Assembly: GCF_022869005.1 (NCBI RefSeq)
Contig: NZ_JALIEA010000010.1
Coordinates: forward strand, 1 to 64,000
DNA length: 64,000 bases
Direction of reading: 5' to 3'
Source of the DNA: Corynebacterium kalidii
GTDB taxonomy: Bacteria; Actinomycetota; Actinomycetes; Mycobacteriales; Mycobacteriaceae
Shown piece after piece: positions 8,284-18,103 of this stretch (within the stretch, counting starts at the first letter, position 1; each line of letters opens with the position of its first letter). The position numbers and the translations under genes are program-made. The notes under the pieces are model-generated. The model did no database searches. It had not been told where the DNA came from and saw only the letters and a program-made list of their open reading frames with translations.

Positions 8284-10308
8284 ATGACAGCCCCCGACAC
8301 CGGACTCACCGGTACCGACACCGCGTCCCACCCCGACCGCACCGGTCGCGGGTTCCTGTCTTTCAGCGGGCAGATCCTGGGCGCGGGCGCCCTCGCCGCC
8401 GTCGTCACCCTGGCCGCATGGTTCGTGCTCGCCCGCACGAACCTGCCCGCCTACTCCTCGTCGAACGTCACCAAGGCCCTGGCCAGCGCCGGCGGAGTCA
8501 TCGTCCTCGTCGTCCTGGCCCTGGTGCTCTACGCGCTGCTGCACGCCCGCACCCCCGTCGTCGACTGGCCGCGGTGGCGACGGGCCGGCGCGACGGTCCT
8601 GTGCTGGCTCGCCCCGGCGGGCCTCGTCATCGCCGCGCTCGCCGTGCCGCTGGCGGCCACCCGCCTCTACCTCGACGGCATCAGCGTGGACCAGGCGTTC
8701 CGCACCCAGTTCTTCACCCGGATGACCGACCAGCCGGGCTTCGAGGACATGGCGTACCTGGGCGAGCCGAGTTTCTACCCGCGCCTGTGGTTCCTCACCG
8801 GTGGCCTGTTCGCCAACGTCCTCGGCCTGGCCGGGTGGGCCGCCTTCCAGCCGTGGTCGCTGATCACCCTCGCCGTCGCCGGCTCCATGCTGGTCCCCGT
8901 GTGGCACCGGCTCACCGGATCACTGCCGCTGGGCAGCGTCATCGCCCTGGTCACCACCGCCGTCGTCCTGTACACCGCCCCGGAGGAGCCCTACGCCGCC
9001 GTGGTGGCGTTCGGCATGCCCGCCGCGATCGTCCTCGCCGGACGCGCCGTCCGCGGCTCCCGTCCCGGCATCGCCGGCCTGGCGGTCTTCCTCGGCCTGT
9101 CGGCGAACCTGTACACGCTCTACACCGGTGTGTCCGCGCTGACCGTGGTGGTCATCGCCGTCGTCGTCGCCTGGCGCACCCGCGCGGTGATGCCGCTGGT
9201 CCGCCTGACGGTGATCGGCGTGGGCTCGATCGTCATCGCCCTGGTCGGCTGGGCACCCTACGGCCTGGCGCTGCTCACCTCGGAGCGCGGCGCCAGCGGA
9301 CGGGCACAGCACTACCTGCCCCAGTCCGGTACCGAGATCCCGGTCCCCTTCTTCCACGTGAACCTGGTCGGCGTGCTGGCGTTGCTGTGCATCGTGTGGA
9401 TGGTGCTGCGTTGGAGGCGCAGCCAGGTCCGCGCACTCGTCGCCGGACTGGTGGTCTGCTACCTCTGGGTCCTGGCGTCCATGCTGACGACCTTGACCGG
9501 GACCACGCTGCTGGGCTTCCGCATGGAACTGCCGATCTCCCTGCTGCTGGTCACCGGCGGGATGATGGCGTTGGAGGACCTGCGCGTCAACGGCATCCGC
9601 CGCGCCTACCCGCAGTTCGTGGGGCCGACCGCCGCCCCCAAGGTGACCGCCGTCCTGGCGATCCTGCTCACCTTCGCCGCGGCCACGCACGTCATCAACA
9701 TCCCGCTGCACCTGCGCCAGCACATCGACCTCGCCTACTCCGACACCGACGGGGAGGCTCAACGGGGTGACCTCTTCCCCGCCGACTCGACCGTCTACTA
9801 CGCCGACGTCGACGCCTACATCGACGAGACCCTGGGGCTCGGCGGCGAGCGCGCCGGCACCGTGGTGCTCACCGACGAGCAGAGCTTCATGGCCTACTAC
9901 CCGTACCACTCCTACCAGGCCATGACCGCGCACTACGCCAACCCCCTCGGCCGGTTCGAGGACCGCAACGCCGAGATCGAGCGGTGGGCGGATATCAGCG
10001 ACCCGGCCGAGCTCACCGGGGCGATGGACACCGCCGCCGAGAAGGAGGGGTGGACCGGCCCGGACGTCCTCGTCCTGCGCGGGCAAGCTGCCGACGCCAC
10101 CGCCGGCGGTGCTGGCGGCGGCAACGCAGACGGAGAGGCCGGTGCCGGTGACCCCGACGGCCGGTTCCGCTACCGTCTGTCGGAGGACATCTACCCCAAC
10201 GACCCGAACGTCCGCTTCACCACCATCTCGTTCCACGCCTCGGCGTTCTCCGAAGGGTGGGATCTGGAACAGATCGGACCGTTCGTCGTCGCGGTGCGCC
10301 AGCGGTAG
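8284..10308 (+). CDS. aftA: Galactan 5-O-arabinofuranosyltransferase AftA
   Basis: A 674-residue GT-C type membrane glycosyltransferase that adds the first arabinofuranose from decaprenyl-phospho-arabinose to the galactan chain of the cell wall. About eleven hydrophobic segments fill residues 25-490, followed by a C-terminal soluble domain of ~180 residues facing the periplasm (YYADVDAYIDETLG, HSYQAMTAHYANPLGRF). Size is close to the family norm of about 640-670. The gene directly precedes emb by 71 bases on the same strand, as in mycobacteria and other corynebacteria. A Gly-rich insertion near residues 602-625 is not expected in the family. ATG 8284 has only a weak GAAAAT -10-like box 6 bases upstream. 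Confidence 0.93.
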   Translation: MTAPDTGLTGTDTASHPDRTGRGFLSFSGQILGAGALAAVVTLAAWFVLARTNLPAYSSSNVTKALASAGGVIVLVVLALVLYALLHARTPVVDWPRWRRAGATVLCWLAPAGLVIAALAVPLAATRLYLDGISVDQAFRTQFFTRMTDQPGFEDMAYLGEPSFYPRLWFLTGGLFANVLGLAGWAAFQPWSLITLAVAGSMLVPVWHRLTGSLPLGSVIALVTTAVVLYTAPEEPYAAVVAFGMPAAIVLAGRAVRGSRPGIAGLAVFLGLSANLYTLYTGVSALTVVVIAVVVAWRTRAVMPLVRLTVIGVGSIVIALVGWAPYGLALLTSERGASGRAQHYLPQSGTEIPVPFFHVNLVGVLALLCIVWMVLRWRRSQVRALVAGLVVCYLWVLASMLTTLTGTTLLGFRMELPISLLLVTGGMMALEDLRVNGIRRAYPQFVGPTAAPKVTAVLAILLTFAAATHVINIPLHLRQHIDLAYSDTDGEAQRGDLFPADSTVYYADVDAYIDETLGLGGERAGTVVLTDEQSFMAYYPYHSYQAMTAHYANPLGRFEDRNAEIERWADISDPAELTGAMDTAAEKEGWTGPDVLVLRGQAADATAGGAGGGNADGEAGAGDPDGRFRYRLSEDIYPNDPNVRFTTISFHASAFSEGWDLEQIGPFVVAVRQR

Positions 10309-10379
10309 CCGTCGGTTGTGAGGAACACGGCCCGCCACCGCTTAGCCCTCACCAGACTCCTGCCGTAACATGTCCTGCT

Positions 10380-13300
10380 ATGTCACGAGTCGAACACGAT
10401 GCGCCCGACGAGGTGTCCGAACAGGCCGCTGAGACACACCCCGACCGCACGACGGCAGCCGGGGTCGACCGGCTCAAGGCCATCGCCGTGCTGTCGGGGA
10501 TTGCCGCACTCGTCCTGTTCTGCCTGACCCCGCTGCTCCCGGTCAAGCAGGAACAGTCCAGCTTCTCCTGGCCCCAGGGCGGTGACCTGCGCAGCGTCAA
10601 CGCGCCGCTGATCTCCTACCACCCGGAGAACCTGGACATCACCCTGCCGTTGTCGGAGGTCCGTGACCTCAACGGCGACCAGACGACCGTCCTGTCCACC
10701 GTGCCCGAGGGTGCGGAAGAGGCGACGCTGCGCGGCATGTTCGTCCGGTCCACCCCGGACGGGCTCGACGTCGTGGTCCGCAACTCGGTGGCCCTGTCCG
10801 TCGACACGGACACCCTCGCCGACCTCCCGGACGGGTCCCAGCTGCGCATCACCTCCGACCACGAGGGCACGCGTGCCTGGATCCCGGACGCCACCGACGA
10901 GAACGGCAACCCGCTGGAGGGCGGGTTCGGTGACGACATCCGGCCGATGCTCACCGGCATCTTCACGGAGATGACCGACACCCCCGAGAACGCGCAGGCC
11001 GCCATCGACGCCGGCCTGAAGGTGGACGTCACCGTCGACTCGCGGTACACCTCCACCCCCAGCGGCATCAAGATCGCCGCGATGGTCCTCGGCGTGCTGT
11101 TCATGGTCGTGTCCCTGTGGGCCCTGCACCGCATGGACATCCTCGACGGGCGTACCCGCACCCGCCGACGCTTCCTTCCCGCGAACTGGTGGCGACCACG
11201 CTGGCTCGACGCCGTGGTGGGCAGCATCCTGGTGGTCTGGTACTTCATCGGCGCGAACACCGCCGACGACGGGTACCTGCTGACCATGGCCCGGGCCAGC
11301 CAGGAATCCGGCTACATGGCCAACTACTACCGCTGGTTCGGTGTGCCGGAGTCCCCGTTCGGCGCCCCGTACTACGACCTGCTGGCCCTGATGACGCACG
11401 TCTCCACCGCGTCGGTGTGGATGCGCCTGCCCGTCCTGATCGCCAGCCTGCTGACCTGGATGATCCTCTCGCGGGAGGTGCTGCCTCGGCTGGGTGCGAA
11501 GATCGCGCAGCGTCAGGTCGCACACTGGACCGCCGCAGCGGTGTTCCTCGTCTTCGCGATGACCTTCAACAACGGCACCCGCCCCGAGCCCGTCATCGCG
11601 CTCGGCGCCCTGCTGACCTGGGTCTGCATGGAGCGGGCGATCGCCACCGGCCGACTGCTGCCCGCCGCGGTGGGCGTCATCGTGGCGTCCCTGTCGCTGG
11701 CCGCCGGCCCCACCGGGCTCATGGCCGTGGCCTCGATCCTCGTGGCACTGTCCGGGCTGGTCCGGATCGTCATCCGACGACTGCCCCTGCTCAACGCCGG
11801 AAAGGGGAGCTCGAGGAAGAAGGTCACCGGTGCCGTCGTCGCTCAGATCGCACCGTTCTTCGCCGCCGGCACCGCCGTGCTGATCTGCGTCTTCGGCGAC
11901 CAGACCCTGAGCACCGTCATGGAGTCCATCAGCGTGCGCGGCCCCGTCGGCCCCGCCCTGTCCTGGTACGAGGAGCCGCAGCGCTACACCGAGCTGCTGA
12001 AGCAGACCGTGGACGGGTCCTTCCCCCGTAGGTTCTCCGTGTTGATGATGCTACTGTGCCTGGCGGTCGTCGTCGCCTCGATGCTGCGTAACCGCCGCGT
12101 CCCCGGCACCGCTCACGGGCCCGCACTGCGCATGACCCTCGTGGTCGTCGGCACCATGTTCTTCATGACGTTCACCCCCACCAAGTGGACCCACCACTTC
12201 GGTGTCTACGCCGGCATCGCCGCGGGCCTCGCCGCCCTGGCCGCCGTCGCCGCGTCCACCATGGCCATGCGCTCGGCCCGCAACCGCATCGTCTTCCTCG
12301 GCGCCTGCCTGCTGCTGTTCGCCTTCACCCTTGCCGGTACCAACGGCTGGTGGTACATCTCGAGCTTCGGCGTGCCCTGGTGGGACAAGCCCATCCAGAT
12401 CGCCGGCTTCGAGATCTCCACCGGCATGATGGTCCTCGCCGTGCTGGTCATGTTCGTGGGCGTGGTCATCGGGTTCCTCAACGACATCCGTGAGGCCAAC
12501 GCCACCAGCGACGCCGAACTGCGGGAGGTCGACCGCCGCGAGGCAGCCCAGGCACAGCGCTTCACCGGGGTGGCCGCCGCACCGATCGCCGTCCTCACCG
12601 CCATCGTCGTGCTGTTCAACCTGGCCTCCCTGGGCAAGGGGTTCATCTCCCAGTGGCCCGCCTACTCCGTGGGCAAGGGCAACCTGGCCGCGCTGACGGG
12701 TAACTCCAGCGGGATGGCCGGCGACGCCCTGGTCGAGTCCGACACCAACGACTCCTTCCTGGACACCGCCGACGGCACCGACTTCGCCGACTCCCTGACC
12801 GGTGACGACTCCCGCGGCTTCGGGCCGAACAACATCCCCAACCGCATCCAGGAGAGCTCCGACAGTTCCGAGTCCAGCTCCTCACCGCAGACCTCCGCCG
12901 TCGACACCAACGCCTACGGCTCCACCGAGGACGAGGACATGACCGACACCGGCCCCGGGGGCGGACTCGACCCCCGGCAAGGCGCCAACGGTTCCTACGC
13001 CCAGCTGCCTTTCGACATTGACCGCAGCCAGGTGCCCGTCGTCGGCTCCTACACCGACGGCCTGCAGCTCCAGGCCCAGACCACCACGTCCTGGTACTCC
13101 TTGCCGGAACGCAGCGACGACGCACCCCTGCTGATCGTCTCCGCCGCTGGTGAGGTCTCCCACCTCGACATGAACGGGGTTCGCCAGTACGGCCAGGAGC
13201 TGAAGCTGCAGTACGGCCGCAGCACCGGCGCAGGCTCCGACGACTTCGAGGTCATGGGTGAGCTCGAGCCGTTGGACATCGGCACGGCACCGCAGTGGCG

Positions 13301-13814
13301 CAACCTGCGCTTCCCCATGGACCAGATCCCGGAGGACGCCGAGGTCGTGCGCATCTACGCCGCGGACATGAACGTCACCCCGGACCAGTGGTTGGCCTTC
13401 ACCCCGCCGCGCGTCCCGACGCTGACGCCCCTGAACGACGTCATCGGTGACGCGCCGACACTGCTCGACTGGTCGGTGCCGCTCCAGTTCCCAGCCCAGC
13501 GTCCGTTCAACCACTACGTCGGTGTGGCCGAGGTCCCCGAGTACCAGATCTCACCGGAGCACGACGCGAAGAAGGCCCACGCCCCGGTGATGGACTACTA
13601 CGGTGGCGGCGCCGGCGGACTGACCCAGATGGTCACCCACGGCACCGAGATGTCGACCTACCTCAAGGACGACTGGCAGCGTGACTGGGGTGTGGTCACC
13701 AGGCTAACCCCGTTCGCCTCCTCCACCGGTGAGGAGCCGAAGACGGTCGAGCTCGACATCGACACCGAGACCAGGTCCGGCCTGTGGTCGCCGGGGCCGA
13801 TGCGGCTGAGTTAG
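10380..13814 (+). CDS. emb: Arabinosyltransferase Emb (EmbA/B/C family)
   Basis: A 1144-residue arabinofuranosyltransferase that extends arabinan in arabinogalactan using decaprenyl-phospho-arabinose; it is the ethambutol target family. After one N-terminal TM segment (about 35-55) comes a periplasmic domain, then a multi-TM core with the GANTADDGYLL loop carrying the conserved Asp pair of GT-C enzymes, and a large C-terminal carbohydrate-binding region from about residue 780. A Ser/Thr/Asp-rich low-complexity stretch lies near residues 780-860. ATG 10380 is preferred over the upstream in-frame start at 10257, which overlaps aftA. A TAACAT -10 box lies 8 bases upstream, consistent with a leaderless mRNA. 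Only one emb gene is present in the window. Confidence 0.95.
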   Translation: MSRVEHDAPDEVSEQAAETHPDRTTAAGVDRLKAIAVLSGIAALVLFCLTPLLPVKQEQSSFSWPQGGDLRSVNAPLISYHPENLDITLPLSEVRDLNGDQTTVLSTVPEGAEEATLRGMFVRSTPDGLDVVVRNSVALSVDTDTLADLPDGSQLRITSDHEGTRAWIPDATDENGNPLEGGFGDDIRPMLTGIFTEMTDTPENAQAAIDAGLKVDVTVDSRYTSTPSGIKIAAMVLGVLFMVVSLWALHRMDILDGRTRTRRRFLPANWWRPRWLDAVVGSILVVWYFIGANTADDGYLLTMARASQESGYMANYYRWFGVPESPFGAPYYDLLALMTHVSTASVWMRLPVLIASLLTWMILSREVLPRLGAKIAQRQVAHWTAAAVFLVFAMTFNNGTRPEPVIALGALLTWVCMERAIATGRLLPAAVGVIVASLSLAAGPTGLMAVASILVALSGLVRIVIRRLPLLNAGKGSSRKKVTGAVVAQIAPFFAAGTAVLICVFGDQTLSTVMESISVRGPVGPALSWYEEPQRYTELLKQTVDGSFPRRFSVLMMLLCLAVVVASMLRNRRVPGTAHGPALRMTLVVVGTMFFMTFTPTKWTHHFGVYAGIAAGLAALAAVAASTMAMRSARNRIVFLGACLLLFAFTLAGTNGWWYISSFGVPWWDKPIQIAGFEISTGMMVLAVLVMFVGVVIGFLNDIREANATSDAELREVDRREAAQAQRFTGVAAAPIAVLTAIVVLFNLASLGKGFISQWPAYSVGKGNLAALTGNSSGMAGDALVESDTNDSFLDTADGTDFADSLTGDDSRGFGPNNIPNRIQESSDSSESSSSPQTSAVDTNAYGSTEDEDMTDTGPGGGLDPRQGANGSYAQLPFDIDRSQVPVVGSYTDGLQLQAQTTTSWYSLPERSDDAPLLIVSAAGEVSHLDMNGVRQYGQELKLQYGRSTGAGSDDFEVMGELEPLDIGTAPQWRNLRFPMDQIPEDAEVVRIYAADMNVTPDQWLAFTPPRVPTLTPLNDVIGDAPTLLDWSVPLQFPAQRPFNHYVGVAEVPEYQISPEHDAKKAHAPVMDYYGGGAGGLTQMVTHGTEMSTYLKDDWQRDWGVVTRLTPFASSTGEEPKTVELDIDTETRSGLWSPGPMRLS

Positions 13815-13823
13815 CAGATCAAG

Positions 13824-13880
13824 AAAAGTCTGGCCCCGTGCACGGATCCGGGTGGATCCCGTGCACGGGGCCAGACTTTT
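13824..13880. terminator. Strong hairpin terminator after emb (repeat family A)
   Basis: Inverted repeat with arms of about 26 bases and a single bulge; the arms contain AAAAGTCTGGCCCCGTGCAC and its complement and end in CTTTT. It lies 10 bases after the emb stop. The core AAGTCTGnCCCCGTGC recurs in the terminator at 18012-18065. Confidence 0.85.
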
Positions 13881-13949
13881 CCGGTGCTCCAGGCCGCATC
13901 GTGGCCGTTCCATCCGCAGCTCCGCCGTCAGATGCCTACAGTGGTGCCC

Positions 13950-16046
13950 ATGGCTGAGACGACAGACGCACCGACGATCCCCGACAACATCACCGAGGCC
14001 TCCACCGGCCCCGTTCCCGGCGCGGCGGACGACCTCTACCGCCACGTCAACGGCGCCTGGCTGGCGTCGCACGAGATCCCCGCCGACCGCGCCGTCGACG
14101 GCAAGTTCCATGAACTACGCGACCGCGCCGAACTGGACGTCAAGGCGATCGTGGAGGCGGCGGACCCGTCCACGCGCATCGGTGCGCTGTTCAGCTCGTA
14201 CATGGACGAGGACGGCGCGCACGGGATCGAACAGGCCGGGCTGGGCGTCCTCTCCCCGGACCTCGACCCCGTCCGCGAGGCCGGGGACATCGACGCCCTG
14301 GTCGCCGCACTGGCACAGCTCGACCGGCACGGCGTCGGCGGCGTCGTCGGGTTCTGGACGGAGAAGGACGCCGGCGGCAGCGGCAACGAGGTCGCCTACC
14401 TCGTCCAGACCGGTCTCGGTCTGCCCGACGAGGCCTACTACCGCGAGGACCAGCACGCGGACACCCGTGCGGCGTACCGGGAGTTCATCGAACGGTTCCT
14501 GCGACTCGTCGACGAGACCGGGGAACAACCCCGACCCGGCCGTTTCGCCGGGCTCGACGCCGCCACCGCGGCCGACGCCGTCATGGAGTTCGAGACCGCC
14601 CTGGCCAAGGGCCACTGGGACACCGTGTCCTCCCGCGACGCGGAGAAGACGCACAACCCGACCGCGCAGGACGACCTGCCGTCGGGCTTCCCCTTCGCCG
14701 CCTGGCTCCGCGGCGTCGGTGTCACCCCGGACGTCGCCCCGACGGTGGTCGTCAACCAACCGTCCTACCTGGAGCACGTCGCCTCCCTGGTGCCCGGCGC
14801 GGGCGACGGCGACGGTGAAGCTCCGGATCTCGACCAGTGGAAGCTGTGGGCCTACTGGCGGGTCCTCACCGGCCGGGCCGGCAAGCTTCCCCGCGTGTTC
14901 GCGGAGGCCAACTTCGACTTCTACGGGCGCACCCTCTCCGGCTCCACCGAACAGCGCGACCGGTGGAAGCGCGCCGTGATGATGGTCGAGGGCGCCGTCG
15001 GAGAAGAGGTCGGGCAGGAGTTCGTGCGCCGGCACTTCCCGCCGGAGTACAAGGAGCTCATGCTGGAGCTCGTGGACTACCTGCTGGCCGCCTACCGCGA
15101 CCGCATCAGCGACCTGGAGTGGATGACACCGGCCACCCGGGAGCGTGCCCTGGAGAAGCTGGGGACCTTCCGGGCCCGCATCGGCTACCCCGACACCTGG
15201 CGCGACTTCTCCGGGCTGACCTTCGGCGCCGACGCACACCACGGAGAGAACCTGCTGGCCAACTACCGGGCGGCCTCCGACTTCAACCACGACTTCGAGG
15301 TCGCGAAGCTCGGCAAGCCCAGCGACGGCGACCTGTGGTTCACCACCCCGCAGACCGTGAACGCCTTCTACAACCCGGTCCGCAACGACATCACCTTCCC
15401 CGCGGCGATCCTGCGGCCCCCGTTCTTCGACCCGGAGGCCGACATGGCCGGGAACTTCGGGGCGATCGGCGCAGTCATCGGCCACGAGATCGGCCACGGT
15501 TTCGACGACCAGGGCTCCAAGTACGACGGCGACGGCAACCTCAACTCCTGGTGGACCGAGGCCGACCGCGCCGCCTTCACCGAACTCACCGACAAGCTGG
15601 TCACCCAGTACGACGGGCTGGTGCCCACCGGCCTGGCGCAGCGGGGCCAGACCGACCACAAGGTCAACGGCTCCTTCACCCTCGGGGAGAACATCGGTGA
15701 CCTCGGCGGACTCGGTATCGCCGTGGTCGCGCTGAAGAAGTGGCTCGCCGACCGCGGGGAGACGGTCGACACCGCCCCCACCGCACCGGTCGAGGGGGTC
15801 GACGGTGCCGACGACGGCACGGAGTTCACCGTCCTGCAGCGCTTCTTCCTGCGGTGGGCGACGGTGTGGCGCACCGCGATCCGGCCGCAGATGGCCGCGC
15901 AGTACGTGGCGATCGACCCGCACTCCCCCGGCGAGTTCCGCTGCAACGTGGTCGCGTCGAACGTCGCGGAGTTCTACGAGGCCTTCGAGGTCACCCCCGA
16001 CAACGGCATGTGGTTGTCCAGGGACCGGCGCGTGACCATCTGGTAA
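13950..16046 (+). CDS. M13 family zinc metallopeptidase (PepO / Zmp1-like)
   Basis: A 698-residue neprilysin-family endopeptidase. The zinc-binding HEIGH motif is at residues 512-516, the third ligand in ENIGD is Glu580, and NAFY-type substrate-binding sequence (VNAFYNP) precedes them. Size fits bacterial PepO and M. tuberculosis Zmp1 (about 630-700). No signal peptide or TM anchor is visible, so the protein is cytoplasmic or leaves by another route. ATG 13950 is chosen because a TACAGT -10 box lies exactly 7 bases upstream, giving a leaderless start; earlier in-frame starts run into the emb terminator. The next gene begins 10 bases downstream. Confidence 0.95.
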   Translation: MAETTDAPTIPDNITEASTGPVPGAADDLYRHVNGAWLASHEIPADRAVDGKFHELRDRAELDVKAIVEAADPSTRIGALFSSYMDEDGAHGIEQAGLGVLSPDLDPVREAGDIDALVAALAQLDRHGVGGVVGFWTEKDAGGSGNEVAYLVQTGLGLPDEAYYREDQHADTRAAYREFIERFLRLVDETGEQPRPGRFAGLDAATAADAVMEFETALAKGHWDTVSSRDAEKTHNPTAQDDLPSGFPFAAWLRGVGVTPDVAPTVVVNQPSYLEHVASLVPGAGDGDGEAPDLDQWKLWAYWRVLTGRAGKLPRVFAEANFDFYGRTLSGSTEQRDRWKRAVMMVEGAVGEEVGQEFVRRHFPPEYKELMLELVDYLLAAYRDRISDLEWMTPATRERALEKLGTFRARIGYPDTWRDFSGLTFGADAHHGENLLANYRAASDFNHDFEVAKLGKPSDGDLWFTTPQTVNAFYNPVRNDITFPAAILRPPFFDPEADMAGNFGAIGAVIGHEIGHGFDDQGSKYDGDGNLNSWWTEADRAAFTELTDKLVTQYDGLVPTGLAQRGQTDHKVNGSFTLGENIGDLGGLGIAVVALKKWLADRGETVDTAPTAPVEGVDGADDGTEFTVLQRFFLRWATVWRTAIRPQMAAQYVAIDPHSPGEFRCNVVASNVAEFYEAFEVTPDNGMWLSRDRRVTIW

Positions 16047-16056
16047 CGTCCCGGGA

Positions 16057-16905
16057 ATGCCCGTAGCACCGATCACCCCGGACCCGGGGGCGGACGGGTG
16101 GGGACGTCCGCCCCGCGTCCGCCCGAGCGCCGGACCGGTTCCCGGCCCTCCTGACGCCGACCCGGACGGGCTCTACCGGCCCGCGGCGGTCGGACCGCAC
16201 CGCACCGCCCGGTGGTTCATCCTCGTCGGTGCCGCCCTGCTGCTCCTCGCGCTCCCACTCGCCGTCCCGGTGAACGACGACCCGGACGGCGAACCGTACC
16301 TGCTCAACGAGGCCGCCGCGGACAGCCTCACCACCTGGGAGTTCGCGCCGCTGGACCTGACCGGTCTCGACGGCCGGTGCGCCGCCACCGGCGAGGCGAT
16401 CCTGCCGGGCACCCTGGAGGCCACATGCATGGGCAGCAACCGGTGGGACACCGTGGACCTCGACGTCGTGGCGATGGCCGGGGTGGAGGACGCCGCCCCC
16501 TCGGCCCGCCGCGGACTGCGCGCCGTCCTCGCCTCCGACGTCTCCGACGTCCCGTTCCGTCCCGCGCCCGCCGACGAGATCCTCCACCCGTCACTGGCGG
16601 GACGCGCCGACGGGCTCCGGGTCTCCCCGGTCATCGAACTGCGGTCCCCGCTCGGGCTCCTCGACGAGCTGCCGGAACCGCGCGACCCCGGCGTTCCCGC
16701 CGACACGCGGCCCGTCCAGTACGGGGACACGGCGCCGGACGGGACGTCGGGCACGGGGTCGGGGTCGGGACGGTACACCGTCGCCGCCGCCGTCCTGCTC
16801 GACGGGCCCGACGGTGTCCTCTACACCTTCGCCGTCACCGGCGGGAACGAACGCACCGTCGCCGAGACCGCCGACCACCTGTGGGGTGCCGTCCGTGCCG
16901 CATGA
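16057..16905 (+). CDS. Single-pass membrane protein of unknown function
   Basis: A 282-residue protein I do not recognise. It has a Pro-rich cytoplasmic N-terminus of about 50 residues, one clear transmembrane helix (residues 53-72) and a mainly extracytoplasmic C-terminal domain with no repeats or catalytic motif visible. ATG 16057 carries TAACGT 7 bases upstream, suggesting its own leaderless promoter inside the end of the M13 gene. Its stop overlaps the following PrsW-type protease by 11 bases, so the two are translationally coupled and may act together, possibly as membrane protein and protease; this is inference. Confidence 0.75.
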   Translation: MPVAPITPDPGADGWGRPPRVRPSAGPVPGPPDADPDGLYRPAAVGPHRTARWFILVGAALLLLALPLAVPVNDDPDGEPYLLNEAAADSLTTWEFAPLDLTGLDGRCAATGEAILPGTLEATCMGSNRWDTVDLDVVAMAGVEDAAPSARRGLRAVLASDVSDVPFRPAPADEILHPSLAGRADGLRVSPVIELRSPLGLLDELPEPRDPGVPADTRPVQYGDTAPDGTSGTGSGSGRYTVAAAVLLDGPDGVLYTFAVTGGNERTVAETADHLWGAVRAA

Positions 16906-17965
16906 CAACCGTCCCCGTCCCGGCCAGCAGTGGCGCGTCCTCGACGTCCCCCGGCGCCACCACGACTCCTTCCCGCCGAACCAGCGGCCACGGCTCCGTC
17001 CCACCTGGGACATCTTCGGCTGGTCCTTCCTGCTGATCACCCTGGGCAGCCTGTTCCTCACCGCGCTGACACCGGCGGTGCTGGTGTTCTTCCCCGGGCC
17101 CGGCCCCGTCGCGCTGGCCTCGCTGTACGCCCTGGTCTTCATCGCCGTCACCTGGTTCCTCCTGTCACGCACGCTGATCTACCGGGGGACGCCCTGGCTG
17201 CTCGCCGGCGCCGCGGTGCTGTGGGGGATGACCGGTTCCTTCGCCATCGGCGCCTTCACCGTCAGCGAGCGGCTGATCGAACTGTCCTACAGCTGGGACC
17301 TCGACGAAGTGGCGCTCTCCCTCGGCGGGGCCTACCCCGAGGAGCTCGCCAAGGCGCTCGGGGTGTGGCTGCTGCTGCACACCGGGCGGGCGTGGTGGAA
17401 CCGTCCCTGGCACGGGCTCGTCGCCGGCATGCTGGTGGGCATCGGTTTCGAGGCCTTCGAGAACCTCGGCTACGCGGTGATGTTCTCCGTCTACCACCCC
17501 ACCTCCGACCTGGCCGGGGTGTCCGAGATGTGGCTGTTCCGCCTCGTCGCCGGACCACTGCTGCACGCCGTGTGCACCGGCCTGGTCGGGTTCGGCATCG
17601 GGATGGCGGTCTACGCCGCCGGCCTCACCTGGCGTCGACGACTGGCGTGGGTGCTCGCCTCCGGCATGGCCGGATTCATGGTGCACGCCGGGTGGAACCT
17701 GCAGCTTGACTCCACGGCAGCCACCGTCGTCCACCTCGTAGGATCCTGGGGACTGGGCGCGGCGCTGCTGGTCACCGCCGTCGTGATCTCGACGAAGGAG
17801 GCGCGGGGGCTCGCCGCCGCCGGCCGCTACCCCGCCATCTCGATCTACCAACGCATCCCGGCACCGCAGCCTGCCGCGGCATTCCCGCAGGTACAGCACA
17901 TGCCACCGGGGGCGCCGCCGCACGGGACGCCGGGATACCCCGGGGCGGGTCCGGGTCCACGGTAG
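16895..17965 (+). CDS. PrsW family intramembrane metalloprotease
   Basis: A 356-residue multi-pass membrane protein with the PrsW hallmarks: EELAK (EExxK, residues 149-153), a second helix GIGFEAFEN supplying Glu residues, and later HAV and MVHAGWN histidines that complete the proposed metal site. PrsW proteases cleave anti-sigma factors within the membrane in firmicutes; the substrate here is unknown. About eight TM helices are followed by a Pro/Gly-rich cytoplasmic tail. GTG 16895 is the likely start, inside the end of the upstream gene; GTG 16886 is an in-frame alternative. It ends just before a strong terminator, so it is the last gene of this unit. Confidence 0.9.
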   Translation: MPHDNRPRPGQQWRVLDVPRRHHDSFPPNQRPRLRPTWDIFGWSFLLITLGSLFLTALTPAVLVFFPGPGPVALASLYALVFIAVTWFLLSRTLIYRGTPWLLAGAAVLWGMTGSFAIGAFTVSERLIELSYSWDLDEVALSLGGAYPEELAKALGVWLLLHTGRAWWNRPWHGLVAGMLVGIGFEAFENLGYAVMFSVYHPTSDLAGVSEMWLFRLVAGPLLHAVCTGLVGFGIGMAVYAAGLTWRRRLAWVLASGMAGFMVHAGWNLQLDSTAATVVHLVGSWGLGAALLVTAVVISTKEARGLAAAGRYPAISIYQRIPAPQPAAAFPQVQHMPPGAPPHGTPGYPGAGPGPR

Positions 17966-18011
17966 CGGGCGCGGTCCGGGGGCGATCGCAGAGACGCCGG
18001 AGGGGCCGGAG

Positions 18012-18065
18012 AAGTCTGTCCCCGTGCCGCCCTGAGCCCCTCAGGGAGCACGGGGACAGACTTTT
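18012..18065. terminator. Rho-independent terminator after the PrsW gene (repeat family A)
   Basis: Perfect 16-bp stem AAGTCTGTCCCCGTGC / GCACGGGGACAGACTT with an inner CCTGA/TCAGG helix and a following CTTTTT run. It is the same core as the terminator after emb. Confidence 0.9.
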
Positions 18066-18099
18066 TCCCGCCTTTTCCCGACCTTTTCCCGCCTTTTCC
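18062..18099. repeat. Short tandem CCTTTTCCCG repeats
   Basis: Four adjacent imperfect copies of a 10-11 base unit (CTTTTTCCCG, CCTTTTCCCG, CCTTTTCCCG, CCTTTTCCTG) directly after the terminator stem. The array is strongly pyrimidine-biased on the plus strand and may extend the T-tract. Confidence 0.7.
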
Positions 18100-18103
18100 T
18101 GTG

